From Sycobia sp. Sy_11 (lineage: Eukaryota > Arthropoda > Insecta > Hymenoptera > Epichrysomallidae), in assembly GCA_018907035.1 (NCBI GenBank), contig JACCIC010000279.1, positions 372,001 to 436,000 of the forward strand: DNA of 64,000 bases, in the 5' to 3' direction. Shown piece after piece: positions 47,102-57,719 of this stretch. Under the pieces are notes generated by a model that did not search any database, was not told the origin of the DNA, and worked only from the letters and a program-made list of their open reading frames with translations. The stretch's first letter is position 1. Each line of letters starts with the position of its first letter. The position numbers were made by a program, and so were the translations under genes.

Positions 47102-47425
47102 GAAAGAAACTTTACCCCGGCGTTAAAGACGGGATGAGTGCTCGAGAGACTTGATGCTCTAAACACGATGAAGGCAATTACGCTAACAGTAACAACTAGA
47201 GCTATTGATTTCTTATCAATATCAATATTCACCAGCATTTTCGAGTTCAACAATGTACCACTTCGTGGTTGGATTTACCAGCTATATTGAGTTGCACTCA
47301 CTGTATGTGAAGCTAAGATCGAGATAGTCCGGCGCGGCGTTACGTCCATCCTTAACAACGAAGATGATTATCGTCGCCCAACACTTAACGAAGACTGGAT
47401 TCAGGCAGCGCAAGCTGTTGTAGTT

Positions 47426-47803
47426 ATGCCAGACCAGTTAAGTACAATTATAAACGCCATAGGAAAAGTAAAAGTATACGACACACTTTATGCACCGAAG
47501 CTAGGAAAAGATAATTATACTGTCGACAATGAATTAATACCACAATCGGAGCAGTTAGTAATTTCAAATCTTCGCCAGATAGTATTACAATTAGCTAATC
47601 CTCATTCAAGCGCCCACTTCAGGTTGGCTTTCTATCAGAATTCTCCGCTTCCAGGAGCAAAGTGGAATTTAGTGAATCCAGCATCGCCACTATTACTAAA
47701 TCCTGATGAGATCTGCCCGGACAACTACACCGTAGATACATTCAACGATGACGTTGAAGATCTTCTGAGGCAAACTGAATTTCCGGAACAAGAAAACAGG
47801 TAA
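47426..47803 (+). CDS. unrecognised ORF 2 in a block fused to Gypsy
   Basis: A 125-codon frame (MPDQLSTIINAIGKVKVYDT, then LVISNLRQIVLQLANPHSSA, FRLAFYQNSPLPGAKWNLVN, ending PEQENR). The composition is that of an ordinary globular protein, without the low complexity of the flanking Gypsy ORFs. It probably continues the gene at 46859. Its codons 48-60 are also found, as DNA, at 34656-34697 in the other Gypsy half. No domain is recognised and no function is proposed. Confidence 0.5.
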   Translation: MPDQLSTIINAIGKVKVYDTLYAPKLGKDNYTVDNELIPQSEQLVISNLRQIVLQLANPHSSAHFRLAFYQNSPLPGAKWNLVNPASPLLLNPDEICPDNYTVDTFNDDVEDLLRQTEFPEQENR

Positions 47804-47839
47804 ATATTTCACAAAGCCTTTGAGCTTTGAGGCCAACGG

Positions 47840-48836
47840 TTCTAAAATCTTCCAAGATCGTCGTTCCTAAAGAGCGTCGTGATATAGTTCTTAAAGAATG
47901 TCACGATAATCCTACGACCGGATATCCAGGACATAAGAAAACTTTCGCTGGAGTCAGCAAATATTGTCACTGGCCTGGATTTTATATGACAGTTCAAGAA
48001 TATATGAAAAACTGTCTTATATGCCAGCAGTCCAAGGTGGACCAAAGACCACCTGCTGGATTAATGGGTCGGAGAGTTTTAAAAAGACCTTGGCAAATGG
48101 TCGCCGATGACATTACCGGACTATTTGTAAAAAGTCACCATGAATTTGAGTACATCCTGGCGCTTCAAGATTTGTTTACACGGTGGGTCGAATGTATCCG
48201 CATCCGTAAAGCGAATGCCAGGACGATCCTCAAAAAATTGAAAGAGAGGATCATACTCAAAATTAGGCGCGCCAGAGGTCTTCCTGTCGGATAATGGTAC
48301 TGAATTTAAAAATCGTACGATAGACGAATACCTAGTGGAAGCAGGCATACTTCATACCCTTACTCCACCATACCATCGGCAGGCTAATCCATTGGAGCGT
48401 GTCAATAGGACTTTGAAAACCCGCATTATGGCGTTCGTAGAAGAATCCCATAATATGTGGGATGAGAAACTCGTTGAGTTCAATTTCTCCCTAAATACGA
48501 CGCCCCATAATTCCACTGGATACTCTCCGGCTCTATTAAATTTCGGACGAGAGCTGATTCCGCCAGGAACTCTCTGCCGCAGCCAGGATCAAGCTACGGC
48601 GGAAATTCAACATAAAGAAAGAGAGTTCCTGGCTAGCGAAAATGAGTAAGTTGAGAGAACTCCAAGAGGCCGCTAAGACACGATCTCAAGGACAACAGCG
48701 TCGCCAAGCAGAGTACTATAATGCAAGAAGAAGTCTTTCTCCCAAGGTTTTATCCCAACCGCCGCTGGAACCAGAAGAAGAAACGAATTCTCAACCTCCG
48801 TTGGATCACGATCAGGTACGAGCGACCCACCTGTAA
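47840..48836 (+). pseudogene. Gypsy integrase
   Basis: From 47866 the zinc-binding region reads VPKERRDIVLKECHDNPTTGYPGHKKT, SKYCHWPGFYMTVQEYMKNCLICQQSK (His and Cys residues of the HHCC finger). The core follows with MVADDITGLFV (first Asp), a frameshift near 48260, VFLSDNGTEFKN (second Asp) and HRQANPLERVNRTLKTRI (Glu). The C-terminal part (FGRELIPPGTL and LRELQEAAKTRSQGQQRRQAEYY) is intact until about 48730. There it jumps into proline-rich sequence and lacks the expected post-integrase domain. 47840-47860 keeps a scrap of the region just upstream (GTTCTAAAAT...CCAAGATCGTC), joined across a deletion. Confidence 0.92.
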
Positions 48837-48880
48837 TTCGAGAATCTTCATCAGCAGGTGAAGATTCTAGAGTGAGGTCC
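48757..48880 (+). repeat. direct repeat in Gypsy 3' ORF region, copy 1
   Basis: CCGCCGCTGGAACCAGAAGA through CGTTGGATCACGATCAGG and CGAGCGACCCACCTGTAATT is repeated at 49395-49515 with small differences. Confidence 0.88.
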
Positions 48881-49169
48881 ACTGCGCATGACGATCCCGA
48901 GAATACTCGTAAGGCGTTAGGTTCCATCCCGGGCAGGAAACGAGGTCATCCGCGTAAAAACAAATTTTGATGCAGCGGTCTTCGTCTCAAGATATGGCGT
49001 CCTCTCGTCGAAAGGACCCAAGAGAACGAAGACCGCGTGGGAGACCAAGGAAGGAGAAATAATTTTCCCCTTCCTATTAATATAGTTCGTCCTTCTTTTA
49101 TCTGTTTCAGATGGACAATTTGATGAATGATTCCTTCGTTGCCCGCTTTACGGAGCTGCTCGGGGAGAT

Positions 49170-50670
49170 GTGGGGGCAGGGGTTAGCTTAGGCTACCGAT
49201 CTGCTCGCCTCATTCCTCCGAGTTGGTTCCTTCCGGATCCCTCCTCGGAGATAATAGAAGAAATCGAGGAGGAAGATCCGGATTCAGACGAGATGGAATA
49301 CGTTCCTCCCAGACGTCCTACGTCGACGTCGGGACCTTCTCGTCCGAAAGGCAATGGAGGAAGAAGGGGCTCTCCTCCGTCTCCCACCGCTACCTCAACC
49401 GCCGCTAGAACCAGAAGAAGAAGAAACGTCCGTTCAAACTTCCGTTGGATCACGATCAGGTGACGAGCGACCCACCTGTAATTCCAGAATCTTCACGAGC
49501 GGGTGAGGTCTGAGCCACGATCTGGCCCGTCTCGGTCGGAGACCGCCCCTCCCGAAGCAGGAGCTTCGGGTCAAGAGGGGCGCGTCCCGATCATGTTAAG
49601 AGTCGCCATCCGGCAGGCTCTGGTCCTTTCCCGGGACCTCATAACACCTCTCCCGGAGCAGGAATTCCGGGACAAGAAGAGGTGAAAGCAGAGGCGCGAT
49701 CCAGCTTCCAGTAGGAGCTGGAGAGCGAGCAGAGGCCTCTGAGACCCTCCCACCATTCCTGGGGTTCATGACCCAGGAATGCGGGGAACATCAAGACCAC
49801 AAACGTCTGATTGTGGTCACTCGTCTTTTCCCCCCGAAGCAAGAGTTTCGAGTACCGGAAATAGCGAGAATCCTCCCTTTTGACTGACTCCGCTCCAGCG
49901 AATGGAGCAGCGCCTATTGGAAGCCTTGGCCGATTTTAAAGCCAAGGCAGAAGTATCCAAAAAGGCGCAGAATAGAGTCATCGATCTCTGGGAAGAGTTA
50001 CGGGGTGGACCTAGTGGTAGAAAACAGGTTGGTCCCGTCTTAACCCAAGAGCTCGATGACTTAGTCGAGTCGACGAGAGCTCAAGAAGCTTTCCTGAGTT
50101 TACACCGACAGCGTCATAAGCGACAAAGGGTGGAGGAGCTCACGGCAGCACTTCACGCCAAAAGGCCGCCGAGGCCGAGACTTAGTGAGTGTATGCCGAG
50201 TTTCGCCGTACCCGTTAAGAGGCTCGCCGGTTAGGGGAGGGTGTTCCCTCCTCCCTTCGGGATTCCGCAATCTTAGCGGATGAGCGGCTAAGATCAAGAG
50301 CGGCATCACAACCCGGGGGGAGTCGTGGTGGTAGGGTACCAGGGTGTACCACCGGTATCCCTGCTGGTCGCGGCAGGAGAAGTCAGTCGGGTAATTCCTG
50401 CCGAGAAGATGCTCGACCTGGGGTTTCGAAGAATGAAAACAGAATAGTAATCCCAGATGAAGAATTTCGGTCGTACTATGTTCAAGATCCTAGTAGACGG
50501 TTCGACCGGCACCACCGATGTTTCTTCTATGGATATCCGGGCGTCACGAAAGAGGACAAATGCCCTAATCGTGACGTCCATAAATTCGTCAGGAAAACAC
50601 CCTGGTTTCTTCAGGGCGGTTGAGGTCCCGGGAAATCTCTCTCTTCCTGACACCCAACGATGAAGAACAA
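49170..50670 (+). pseudogene. Gypsy third ORF (Pro/Glu/Arg-rich, Zn-finger-like end)
   Basis: Lies between integrase and 3' LTR. Frames 49170-49463 (IIEEIEEEDPDSDEMEYVPP, then Pro/Ser/Arg-rich) and 49503-49685 are low-complexity, with recurring PPEAGASGQEG / PLPEQEFRDKK / PPKQEFRVPE motifs. 49902-50234 is helical and charged (MEQRLLEALADFKAKAEVSK, LDDLVESTRAQEAFLSLHRQ). Near 50440-50600 a Cys/His-rich stretch (RHHRCFFYGYPG, CPNRDVHKF) resembles a zinc finger. An envelope protein is not seen. This may be an accessory or relocated gag-like ORF of this Gypsy lineage. It is broken by stops and frameshifts. Confidence 0.55.
49395..49515 (+). repeat. direct repeat in Gypsy 3' ORF region, copy 2
   Basis: Second copy of 48757-48880, about 640 bp downstream. 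It is probably an internal duplication that replaced the post-integrase region in copy 1. Confidence 0.88.
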
Positions 50671-50762
50671 GAAACTTTGTTTATTGTTATGTGTATATAT
50701 TTGTTTTCTTTCGCCGTTGGGATGTCCGTGTATATATATGTAATAAATATATTATAATTTTT

Positions 50763-50765
<3 letters not shown>

Positions 50766-50805
<40 letters not shown>
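50766..50805. repeat. (TA)n microsatellite
   Basis: A (TA)n run of about 20 units inside the Gypsy 3' non-coding region. Confidence 0.95.
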
Positions 50806-50809
<4 letters not shown>

Positions 50810-50901
50810 TAAAATTATTTTCTTTTTACCCATCCATATTTCCTATATTTATCCCTCTAGTTTTATTGCAAAGTTGCTTTGCTGTGGTATACGCAACGTC
50901 T

Positions 50902-50912
50902 GGAGGAGGGGG
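50902..50912 (+). promoter_or_regulatory. Gypsy polypurine tract
   Basis: GGAGGAGGGGG lies immediately before the TGTAAC start of the 3' LTR, the position and composition expected for plus-strand priming. Confidence 0.85.
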
Positions 50913-51991
50913 TGTAACATGTATAGATTATTTCACCCTATACATGTTGATTATTTCAACAAATAGGAAAAAAGGCAGGGAAAAAGGGAAAAACAGAGAG
51001 AGGAGAATAAAATTATTATAATATAGTTAATATAGTATAAAATACCTTGCTAATAGAGAAATCGATAAAACTTTTTCTGGAAGTTTGAATCGTGGCCATT
51101 TTCGTATAAAAATAATTCTTAAATTAATCGATTAGATTATTGTGATTGTTGAAATCTGTTTGACACGAGAAACAACAAAACTATTAATACGAAAGATTCT
51201 TGCCGAGTGAAAGGTGCATAAACCGGCCGGTATTTTAAGCATCAAGCTCAGGCCATTTACATCGTTGGGTTGTTTTGTTTCCAGCGTTGAATTATAAAGG
51301 TTGGTGAATTTTGCTATACTTATTGTATTTTCGGATTTTAGTAGAGTGGTATTTACCTCTACTCTTTTCTTTAATTTCTTTTTTTTATCAATAATATTAG
51401 ATCTTATACATTAGCTTTAGAACTTGTGAGAGAGACAGAGAGATATAGTCATAGAGTAGGAATCGTAAGAGTAACACGCACGCACACAGTTTTCTTTAGT
51501 AGTACATCTTATTCTTCGTAAGGTGGCGCTCTTGTTGCTTTATCTCTCTCTTATACTTACAAATTTATCTCTCTCACACCCTGTATGAACGGATTCGTGT
51601 GTTAGTCTATCGCGAATGCGTATTAGGTAGGGGTAATATATTAATTATTATAATTTTATCAAATTAAAGAAAAATCTAAGTTATTTTCTTAGTTGATTAA
51701 ATAAATCTATTTTGGATTTTTTTTTTATTATTAGTAGTAGAAAATATAGAAATATTTCCCCCCCCCCTATACCTGATCATTAATCCGTCTTTTCCTGGAT
51801 TACCAATAATTTATCAATATATATTATCACTTATATAATTTTCAGGATAAACAAAGGTAAGTCTGAGGAAGAAATATCCGCAAAGAACCTAGTCCAAAAA
51901 GATTGTTTTAAACAATTTAATCCGTTCGGGATTCTTTGCAACTCTGTTAACGGGTACCTCTACCGGGTGATTAACAATTAAGTACCCCGTT

Positions 51992-51994
<3 letters not shown>
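50913..51994 (+). repeat. Gypsy 3' LTR (full length, 1082 bp)
   Basis: Starts TGTAACATGTATAG and ends TACCCCGTTACA, with six-base inverted termini TGTAAC/GTTACA. It is preceded by a polypurine tract. It matches 29533-30305 directly and 45743-46748 and 27490-28105 in inverse orientation. A TA microsatellite follows (51995-52026), so the target duplication is unreadable. Confidence 0.94.
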
Positions 51995-52034
<40 letters not shown>

Positions 52035-53268
52035 ATATATTTATATATAATTGATCCTACGAAAAAAAAATTCTTTTTCTTGCAATTGTAAGAAAATGAA
52101 ATTTTCTTCAATCATGGCTTTTTCATTATACAAAGTGAACAGAACGTTTATTTATCGACTCGACGCAGTTGCATCGTTAAATATACAGTTACTTTCCAAA
52201 TCAAAATTGCACACAAAGACACTATTACGGTCTATTCAAGTCTATTGTGTATACTTGATTTGGAATATCTGCGCCAATTTTCACCGCATGGCAACATTAT
52301 AGCTATGAAGACGAATTAATTATATAACAAGTATTGCGACCAAGTACCATTATGATTTCTATACATTATATTACTTGATAAATAAATTTTTATACAATTT
52401 GCTTAAATAAACGATGAGAAAAGTAGATGTATAACATATTTACAATAAGCAATGTTGACATGTTTGACTATTTTTCTGTCCTATTTTTTTACCTCCTTCC
52501 TCTCTTTTGTTCTACAATTTCTTTTTATGAATACTCTATTTAATTTCTTTTCATCTTTTACTGAGATTGATCTCATTGACAAATTCTACTTTTCATTCAC
52601 TCTTTTATTCAATTACATGTTAAAGTTTTCCACTTGTTGTAAAGTTCTAAACAATTCTAATAGAATATATTTATCTGCTCTGATACAACAAAACACTAGA
52701 CCTGGATTTCACCACAGTTGAATAAAAGCAGACAATATTAAATAGAAAGTATTTGCTATGCATGAACAAAATACAAATCTTACATTTTGCTGTGTAGCTT
52801 CTGAAATCAGTACATATATGTTTTTATGTTTTATACATACTTTAAGCATGTCGTGCAGAAGATACGTGCCAGTTCGTGTTTAATTGCGTATGTAAGTGCG
52901 CTCGTGTATGCCAACGTGTGTTTATTCATTCTTATACATATGTATATGATGTATCTACATATATGAAGAATTTAGAAAAAAATCATTCGCGTTGTCATCA
53001 TCCTTCAGTCGAGTGTTTCTTATAATCAAAGAAGTAATAGGACTCAGATTCTTTCTTACAAACGTGTTTTGTACGATAAATATTTAGCGCAACATTTTTC
53101 ATGAGCACAGTAGCTCTACTACTTGCCATTATTAAAGTCTTCAATCATTTATCGCTGGCAAATTTTAATTACAAAATTGTTTAGTTCTGCATCTCTCGTG
53201 TTTCTGCACGTAGTTCAGAATAGATAAACAGAAAAACGTAAAAATCAGCAACATTTTCTGTATATTCA
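51995..53268. other. spacer and probable GMP synthase 3' UTR, no other gene
   Basis: AT-rich with a (TA)n tract at its left end. The part nearest 53268 would be the 3' untranslated region of the minus-strand GMP synthase. I do not mark a poly-A site. Frames at 52051-52302 and 52452-52721 have no family resemblance. Confidence 0.55.
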
Positions 53269-53370
53269 CTATTCCCATTCAGTAGTACCTGGTGGTTTTG
53301 ACGTAAGGTCATATAAAACACGAGAAATTCCCGGTACTGTATTTATTTCACCAACCATTTTCTTGATTAC
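53269..53370 (-). CDS. GMP synthase, last coding exon
   Basis: GMP synthase (glutamine-hydrolysing) converts XMP to GMP in the cytosol, the last step of guanine nucleotide synthesis. After a TTTAG acceptor, the exon reads [20 protein letters not shown], then [13 protein letters not shown] and a TAG stop at 53269-53271. The ending [10 protein letters not shown] is the invariant C-terminus of this enzyme across animals and many bacteria. The exon is 102 nt in phase 0 with the preceding one. No mutation is seen. It forms part of the dimerisation/XMP-binding domain. Confidence 0.95.
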   Translation of the reverse strand, partial: VIKKMVGEINTVPGISRVLYDLTSKPPGTTEWE

Positions 53371-53442
53371 CTAAATGATAAAAAAAAATATTATTTCAAA
53401 ATTTTTATATAATACTTTATTATTCTTATAAAAAATGCTTAC

Positions 53443-53631
53443 ATGCATTGGTAGCTCATTTCCAGGAATTACTGGTGTTCCAGTCATAAAATCTCGAGAA
53501 CAAAATGGCCTTAAAACTACAGATCGTTGACAAGCAGGAGATCGAGCAGCATAATCTCGATCAAAATGTATAGGAATGAGTACAACTGGCATTTGACTGA
53601 TTGTATCCATACAATTATTAGATGATAAGAC
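53443..53631 (-). CDS. GMP synthase, penultimate exon
   Basis: Acceptor TTTACTAG and donor GTAAGC bound a 189-nt exon in phase 0. It reads ISQMPVVLIPIHFDRDYAAR, then SPACQRSVVLRPFCSRDFMT and GTPVIPGNELPMH, which aligns throughout with the C-terminal XMP-binding domain of eukaryotic GMP synthases (HFDRD, CQRSVV.RPF, DFMTG.P..PG). It is separated by a short 72-nt intron from the last exon. The upstream exons are not identifiable in the window. They should lie at higher coordinates, perhaps beyond several kilobases of repeat-filled intron or past the window end. The open frame and good splice sites favour a live gene over a pseudogene. Confidence 0.94.
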
Positions 53632-55860
53632 CTAGTAAAACATAATTCATAAATTATAAAAAATAATTCATTATTATTTAACAAGAATATTTTTTTAATA
53701 TACTAATTATTATCTAGAAGTTATCATATTAATACGAAAATATACAAATTGAGTATATTAAAAAATAAATGCTTTCTTTTATCGTTAAAATTTTATTATG
53801 GACTTATTATAGTAAAAAAGACAATAGCCAATGTTCTAGAATAATAATGGCTCTCTTCAGATTACAAGATTAAATTTATATATGTTTATCCGTAGCTTAA
53901 CAACTCAGAACTAAATAAAAAATGGAAAGGGTTAATATGATATCACGATATGCAGAGTATTATTATTTAAGAATGCTTTATAACAAGCTTTGAAATCACT
54001 TATATGTTACTGCCTATTCATATTATATTTATCATTGTAATGTTATAAATTAAGAAATCGTCAGTTTGTTAAAAAACTGAGATTTTTTAAAATATAATTA
54101 TAGTGGTTAGATTATATATGTCAGCAAGTTCTGTATAAACCTTTTCAAGATTATTACTAATTGCCTGTAGCAATTCAAAAATAATTGCTATGCCATGCTC
54201 TATTTAGGTATATCAGAAAAATTCTGTGAGTTACAGCCAAAAGAATCCAAACATACGACTCTCTCCTTGTGAGTCAACAAGTTTTTGATCAACAGTATCT
54301 AAAAGAAAAACGACATATTCCAGATTCCTATCGTTGCATCATCACTTATTTCTCATTCGAAACTACGATCCAATGCATATAATATATCAATAAATAGATT
54401 AATAAATATTTTTATCGATTATACAGTATTTATATAATTATTTAAATTATATATTATATATATTATAACTATTTATACTATACTGCAAACTAAAGACTGT
54501 CTCCCTGCATTATTATAAAGTATTTATGTTTCACGTTATTTTCATATTTTCAGGAATTTGATGTATTAATTAAAATCTTGTAGTAATTATTTTTAAAAAA
54601 ATATAATTTATTGTGCTTTTTTCTACTCATGATTACAAATAAATACACACCTATATATTTATCTTTATCTATGTCTTTTCAATCCTCTTATGGGTTGCTG
54701 AGCATTCTCAATTGGTTGTTATTCAATATTAAACTTGTGACCTAGCCAGAGATCTAGAGATCAGACTAGCTTTGTAGTACATCTATGAACTAGCTTATGG
54801 CCATGGTTACGCATTAGCAATCACACACGCTATAACCAACTTGATCCACTGCGTACACCTTACATATTAATTTTATATAAATACATTTTACATATACATA
54901 TGCCCATATGTAAATATACATATATTCTACATAATCGATAATACCTTACTAATATAGCGGATCCTCCTTCGCTAAGTCTCGCTATATTCATATTATACTA
55001 TAGTCGATATTTAAAATAAGCGTACATACTGTCAATATGTATTTATGTAAACATATGGTTGTGAGACGGTTGAGGAAGGGATCATGACGGTTCGTATATG
55101 CAACTGCTGGCAGATCCTAGTGAGGAGGCCTAAAGTTGAGAGGCTCCGACGCTCGAGCGATTAAACTTAGAACTTATACGAGGAAGCCTTAGTAGAGGTT
55201 CCTACGTACCACCGTGATTTATAAACGAATTAATATAAGATTAAGCTATAATTAACCCGGAAGCGTTTTTTATTTAGTCAGAAAAGGTAATATATGAAGA
55301 AATTCTTGGTGGAACTCGAAGCCTACAGCCATCAATCACAACGAGATTCACTAAGACAGTTGACGCAAGTCCATCGTAGACTACAATGAGGTTCAGGAAA
55401 GTGTAATCTCCCGAAAATTTATAATTACTGCAATGTTATATATTGTAAAAAATCTAAAATCGACAGGGCTACTGTGATCCCGAATCGCCTGACCGTGCTC
55501 GCTCAAGCACGATACATGTATTTATTCTGTTTGTATGATCGAACAATTCATTTATCCACAGGATTATTTAAATAAATTAATATAGAACAAAAATAATCTT
55601 ATAACAGATTAGATTATTATTATACACATTATACACATTATACTAAATTAGTAAACGCATTCATTTTTGGTTCGCTTACATATACTATTAGATTTTTCAC
55701 ATATTACGTACCAGCGTAAAATTCTCCTTCTATTATTATGACTACAAACTTATGCGTACTTAAGCTTATTATTTATGAGTCATTCGACAACCTCATTCTC
55801 CTACCCGCAAAACAATATTTTCTATATGGTTGAAGAAACACTTCAAGATTTTTAAAATTA
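53632..55860. other. likely GMP synthase intron or spacer, no exon confirmed
   Basis: I searched the minus strand for the preceding GMP synthase exon (the segment before ISQMP) and did not find it. The sequence is AT-rich, with short TA runs and scattered GC-richer patches at 54700-54830 and 55080-55400. Confidence 0.5.
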
Positions 55861-55864
55861 TATT

Positions 55865-56600
55865 AGGTGCACAACGTTACTTATGCAATTTAGCGATAGA
55901 TGGTTGCAGCGGTTAAGTACCGGCTGAAATAGGCAGGTTAAAAATTTCATACTTTTCTACTCATTTTCATACTTTACTGCTCATATTTGAAGAAAAATGT
56001 AACTAAGGTTTATCGAATGCTGTAAAGTACTTACGGTGAGACTATTCTTAGTGTAAAAACATGTCGTGAGTAGTTTCACCGCTTTGAGCGGTAATTTTTA
56101 TATCGAGGTCCGGCATGGCGGTGTAAGCGAAAAAATTTTCAAAGTTTTGAATTGGAGGCATTACTTGCTGAAGACGCATGGTCAATTGCAAGAAGAATAA
56201 ACAGAATCATTGGGAAATACTCGGAAATCAATTTTGAAACGTCTCGGAGCCATGGGAATGATTCGGAAGCAAGGAAATTGGGTTCTGTACAAATTGAAGC
56301 CGACAGATATTGAACGGAGCTTTTTTTGTAAACAGCTGCTTCAAAGACATAATTGGAAGGCATTTTTACATCGTATTGTAACCAGTAACAAAAAATGAGT
56401 CCACTACAATAATTCCAAACACAACATATTATGGGGAATGTCCGGTAACTCCTCCATATCGACACCCAGACTGAAAATTCACGTTACTAAGGTTCTGCTC
56501 TGCATTTGGTTGGTTGGACCATTCGGCATGGTGTATTATGATTTATTGAAATCCAGTGAAATCACGAACGGCAGGGGGACTCTACAAACCGTGCGATGCG
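55865..56600 (+). pseudogene. mariner remnant (same lineage as 59.3-60.6 kb)
   Basis: It starts with TTAGGTGCACAACGTTAC. At 56210-56398 the frame reads LKRLGAMGMIRKQGNWVLYKL and FFCKQLLQRHNWKAFLHRIVTSN, then a stop. 56438-56671 gives LLCIWLVGPFGMVYYDLLKSSE. These match, in order, the middle of the better preserved transposase at 59.4-60.4 kb. The first catalytic motif (VTGDEK) reads VTSNKK, so it is dead. The C-terminal third is missing after about 56600. Confidence 0.85.
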
Positions 56601-57300
56601 CACTAACCTTTCATTTTTTTGACTCCGGAATGGAATGGCTCGTGAATGGAAGGGGGGGTGTTCCCCGATAGCCGTGGGTCCGGAGACAGAAACCACCGCC
56701 CTTCTCGCTCTGCTTCTTTAGTCCCTGCTCGCTCTCTACCCCTTTTCTCTTCTGTTTTTTCTCGCCCCTCTTGTATCTTTTCGTTCTCTTCTTTCGCCTT
56801 CTGCTTTCTCTCGTCAAATCCTCTCGAATTGTCACTATCTCCGAAATCTCCAACCACAACACTGCTCTTCTCTTTTCCCTCCTTCACCTTAGTACTATCA
56901 CACTCCTCGCTATTCCTTCCTTTCTTTCCTGCGTCCCACGTCTTCTTCTGACCTCACACTTTCATGCCTTCTGTATTCTTTTTTTCCTTCCTATCTGATT
57001 CGGCGGACGATGACGACCGGGTTACGTTGTCGGATTCCTCCGCGGCGCCAAATACAATGGTGTAATTTCAGCGAATTTGTCATGTAACAGAGCGTGATCC
57101 ATCAAATATTTTCCTTTAATTATACATATACAAAATCATAATTAATGGGCACGTTACCTACAATTGTTCCAATATACTGTAAGTGATTGCAAGTCTACTA
57201 GCATAATTTATAGTATCTTATAAAAATAACAGAAACGAACTGTATAATGTTCTTTGTTAAGACTACTAAGAAAAGGTATCTTTCCACTTAACATACCAAA
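56601..57300 (-). other. pyrimidine-rich block, possible retroelement ORF1 scrap
   Basis: On the minus strand 56603-57060 is open for long runs, with a highly charged translation (for example EERGREKTEEK-type repeats) and an acidic/serine-rich stretch near 57010-57050. This is reminiscent of the low-complexity N-terminal ORF of a non-LTR retrotransposon, but no diagnostic motif is visible. 57060-57300 is AT-rich. Confidence 0.3.
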
Positions 57301-57309
57301 TGATAACTA

Positions 57310-57715
57310 ATTAATAAATATTTTCATTGGTCTTACAGTCCAATTAAATTAATCAAAAATAATACATAATAATATTAATATATATTTATATTAATATTAA
57401 TACATCAATATACAAAAATAATAAAAATTAAAAATTATAATGACAGTCAGACTGTCCTTGTATACAATCACCTCCGTAGACTAATCTCAAAACAAAATAT
57501 TAGCTAAAAAAAAAATTTCTGTTTGTAAAGTGCAATCTGACTGTCCCTACGAACCTTACCTAATTGAAGACGTAGTCCAACGTTTGAGCTCGCTACGGCT
57601 CCTCATCAGGGACTAAACTAATCCTTATATTCTAATCTATATATACTCTATCTCCACAACCAAGTTTAGTAAATTAAATCTAAATTGCCCTTTAGAATGT
57701 ACTTTAAAATTTATA
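57310..57715 (-). repeat. Penelope-like 3' region with damaged hammerhead
   Basis: The minus strand matches 11815-12240 in order: AATTTAGATTTAATTTACTAAA, TATATATAGATTAGAATATAA, GTCCCTGATGAGGAGCCGTAG, AAACGTTGGAC, then GACAGTCTGACTGTCATTAT and GACTGTAAGACCAAT at the end. The hammerhead core has CTGATGA (57603-57609), but one G is missing from the GAAA side (GAGCTCAAACG). Confidence 0.88.
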
Positions 57716-57719
57716 GAGG

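Noticed and set aside
50691..51021. Two ORFs overlapping the start of the Gypsy 3' LTR
   Set aside because: They consist largely of (TA)n microsatellite and LTR sequence with no motif.
45743..51994. A single DNA transposon with about 1-kb terminal inverted repeats (TGTAACGGGG...CCCCGTTACA)
   Set aside because: The right arm is preceded by a perfect polypurine tract and matches 29533-30305 directly, and pol lies between those copies. The arms are therefore Gypsy LTRs, one of them inverted.
54238..54312. Minus-strand exon-like stretch with TTTTAG acceptor and GTAACT donor (TVDQKLVDSQGESRMFGFFW), considered as the missing GMP synthase exon
   Set aside because: The peptide does not resemble the GMP synthase segment expected before the penultimate exon, and I recognise no other family.
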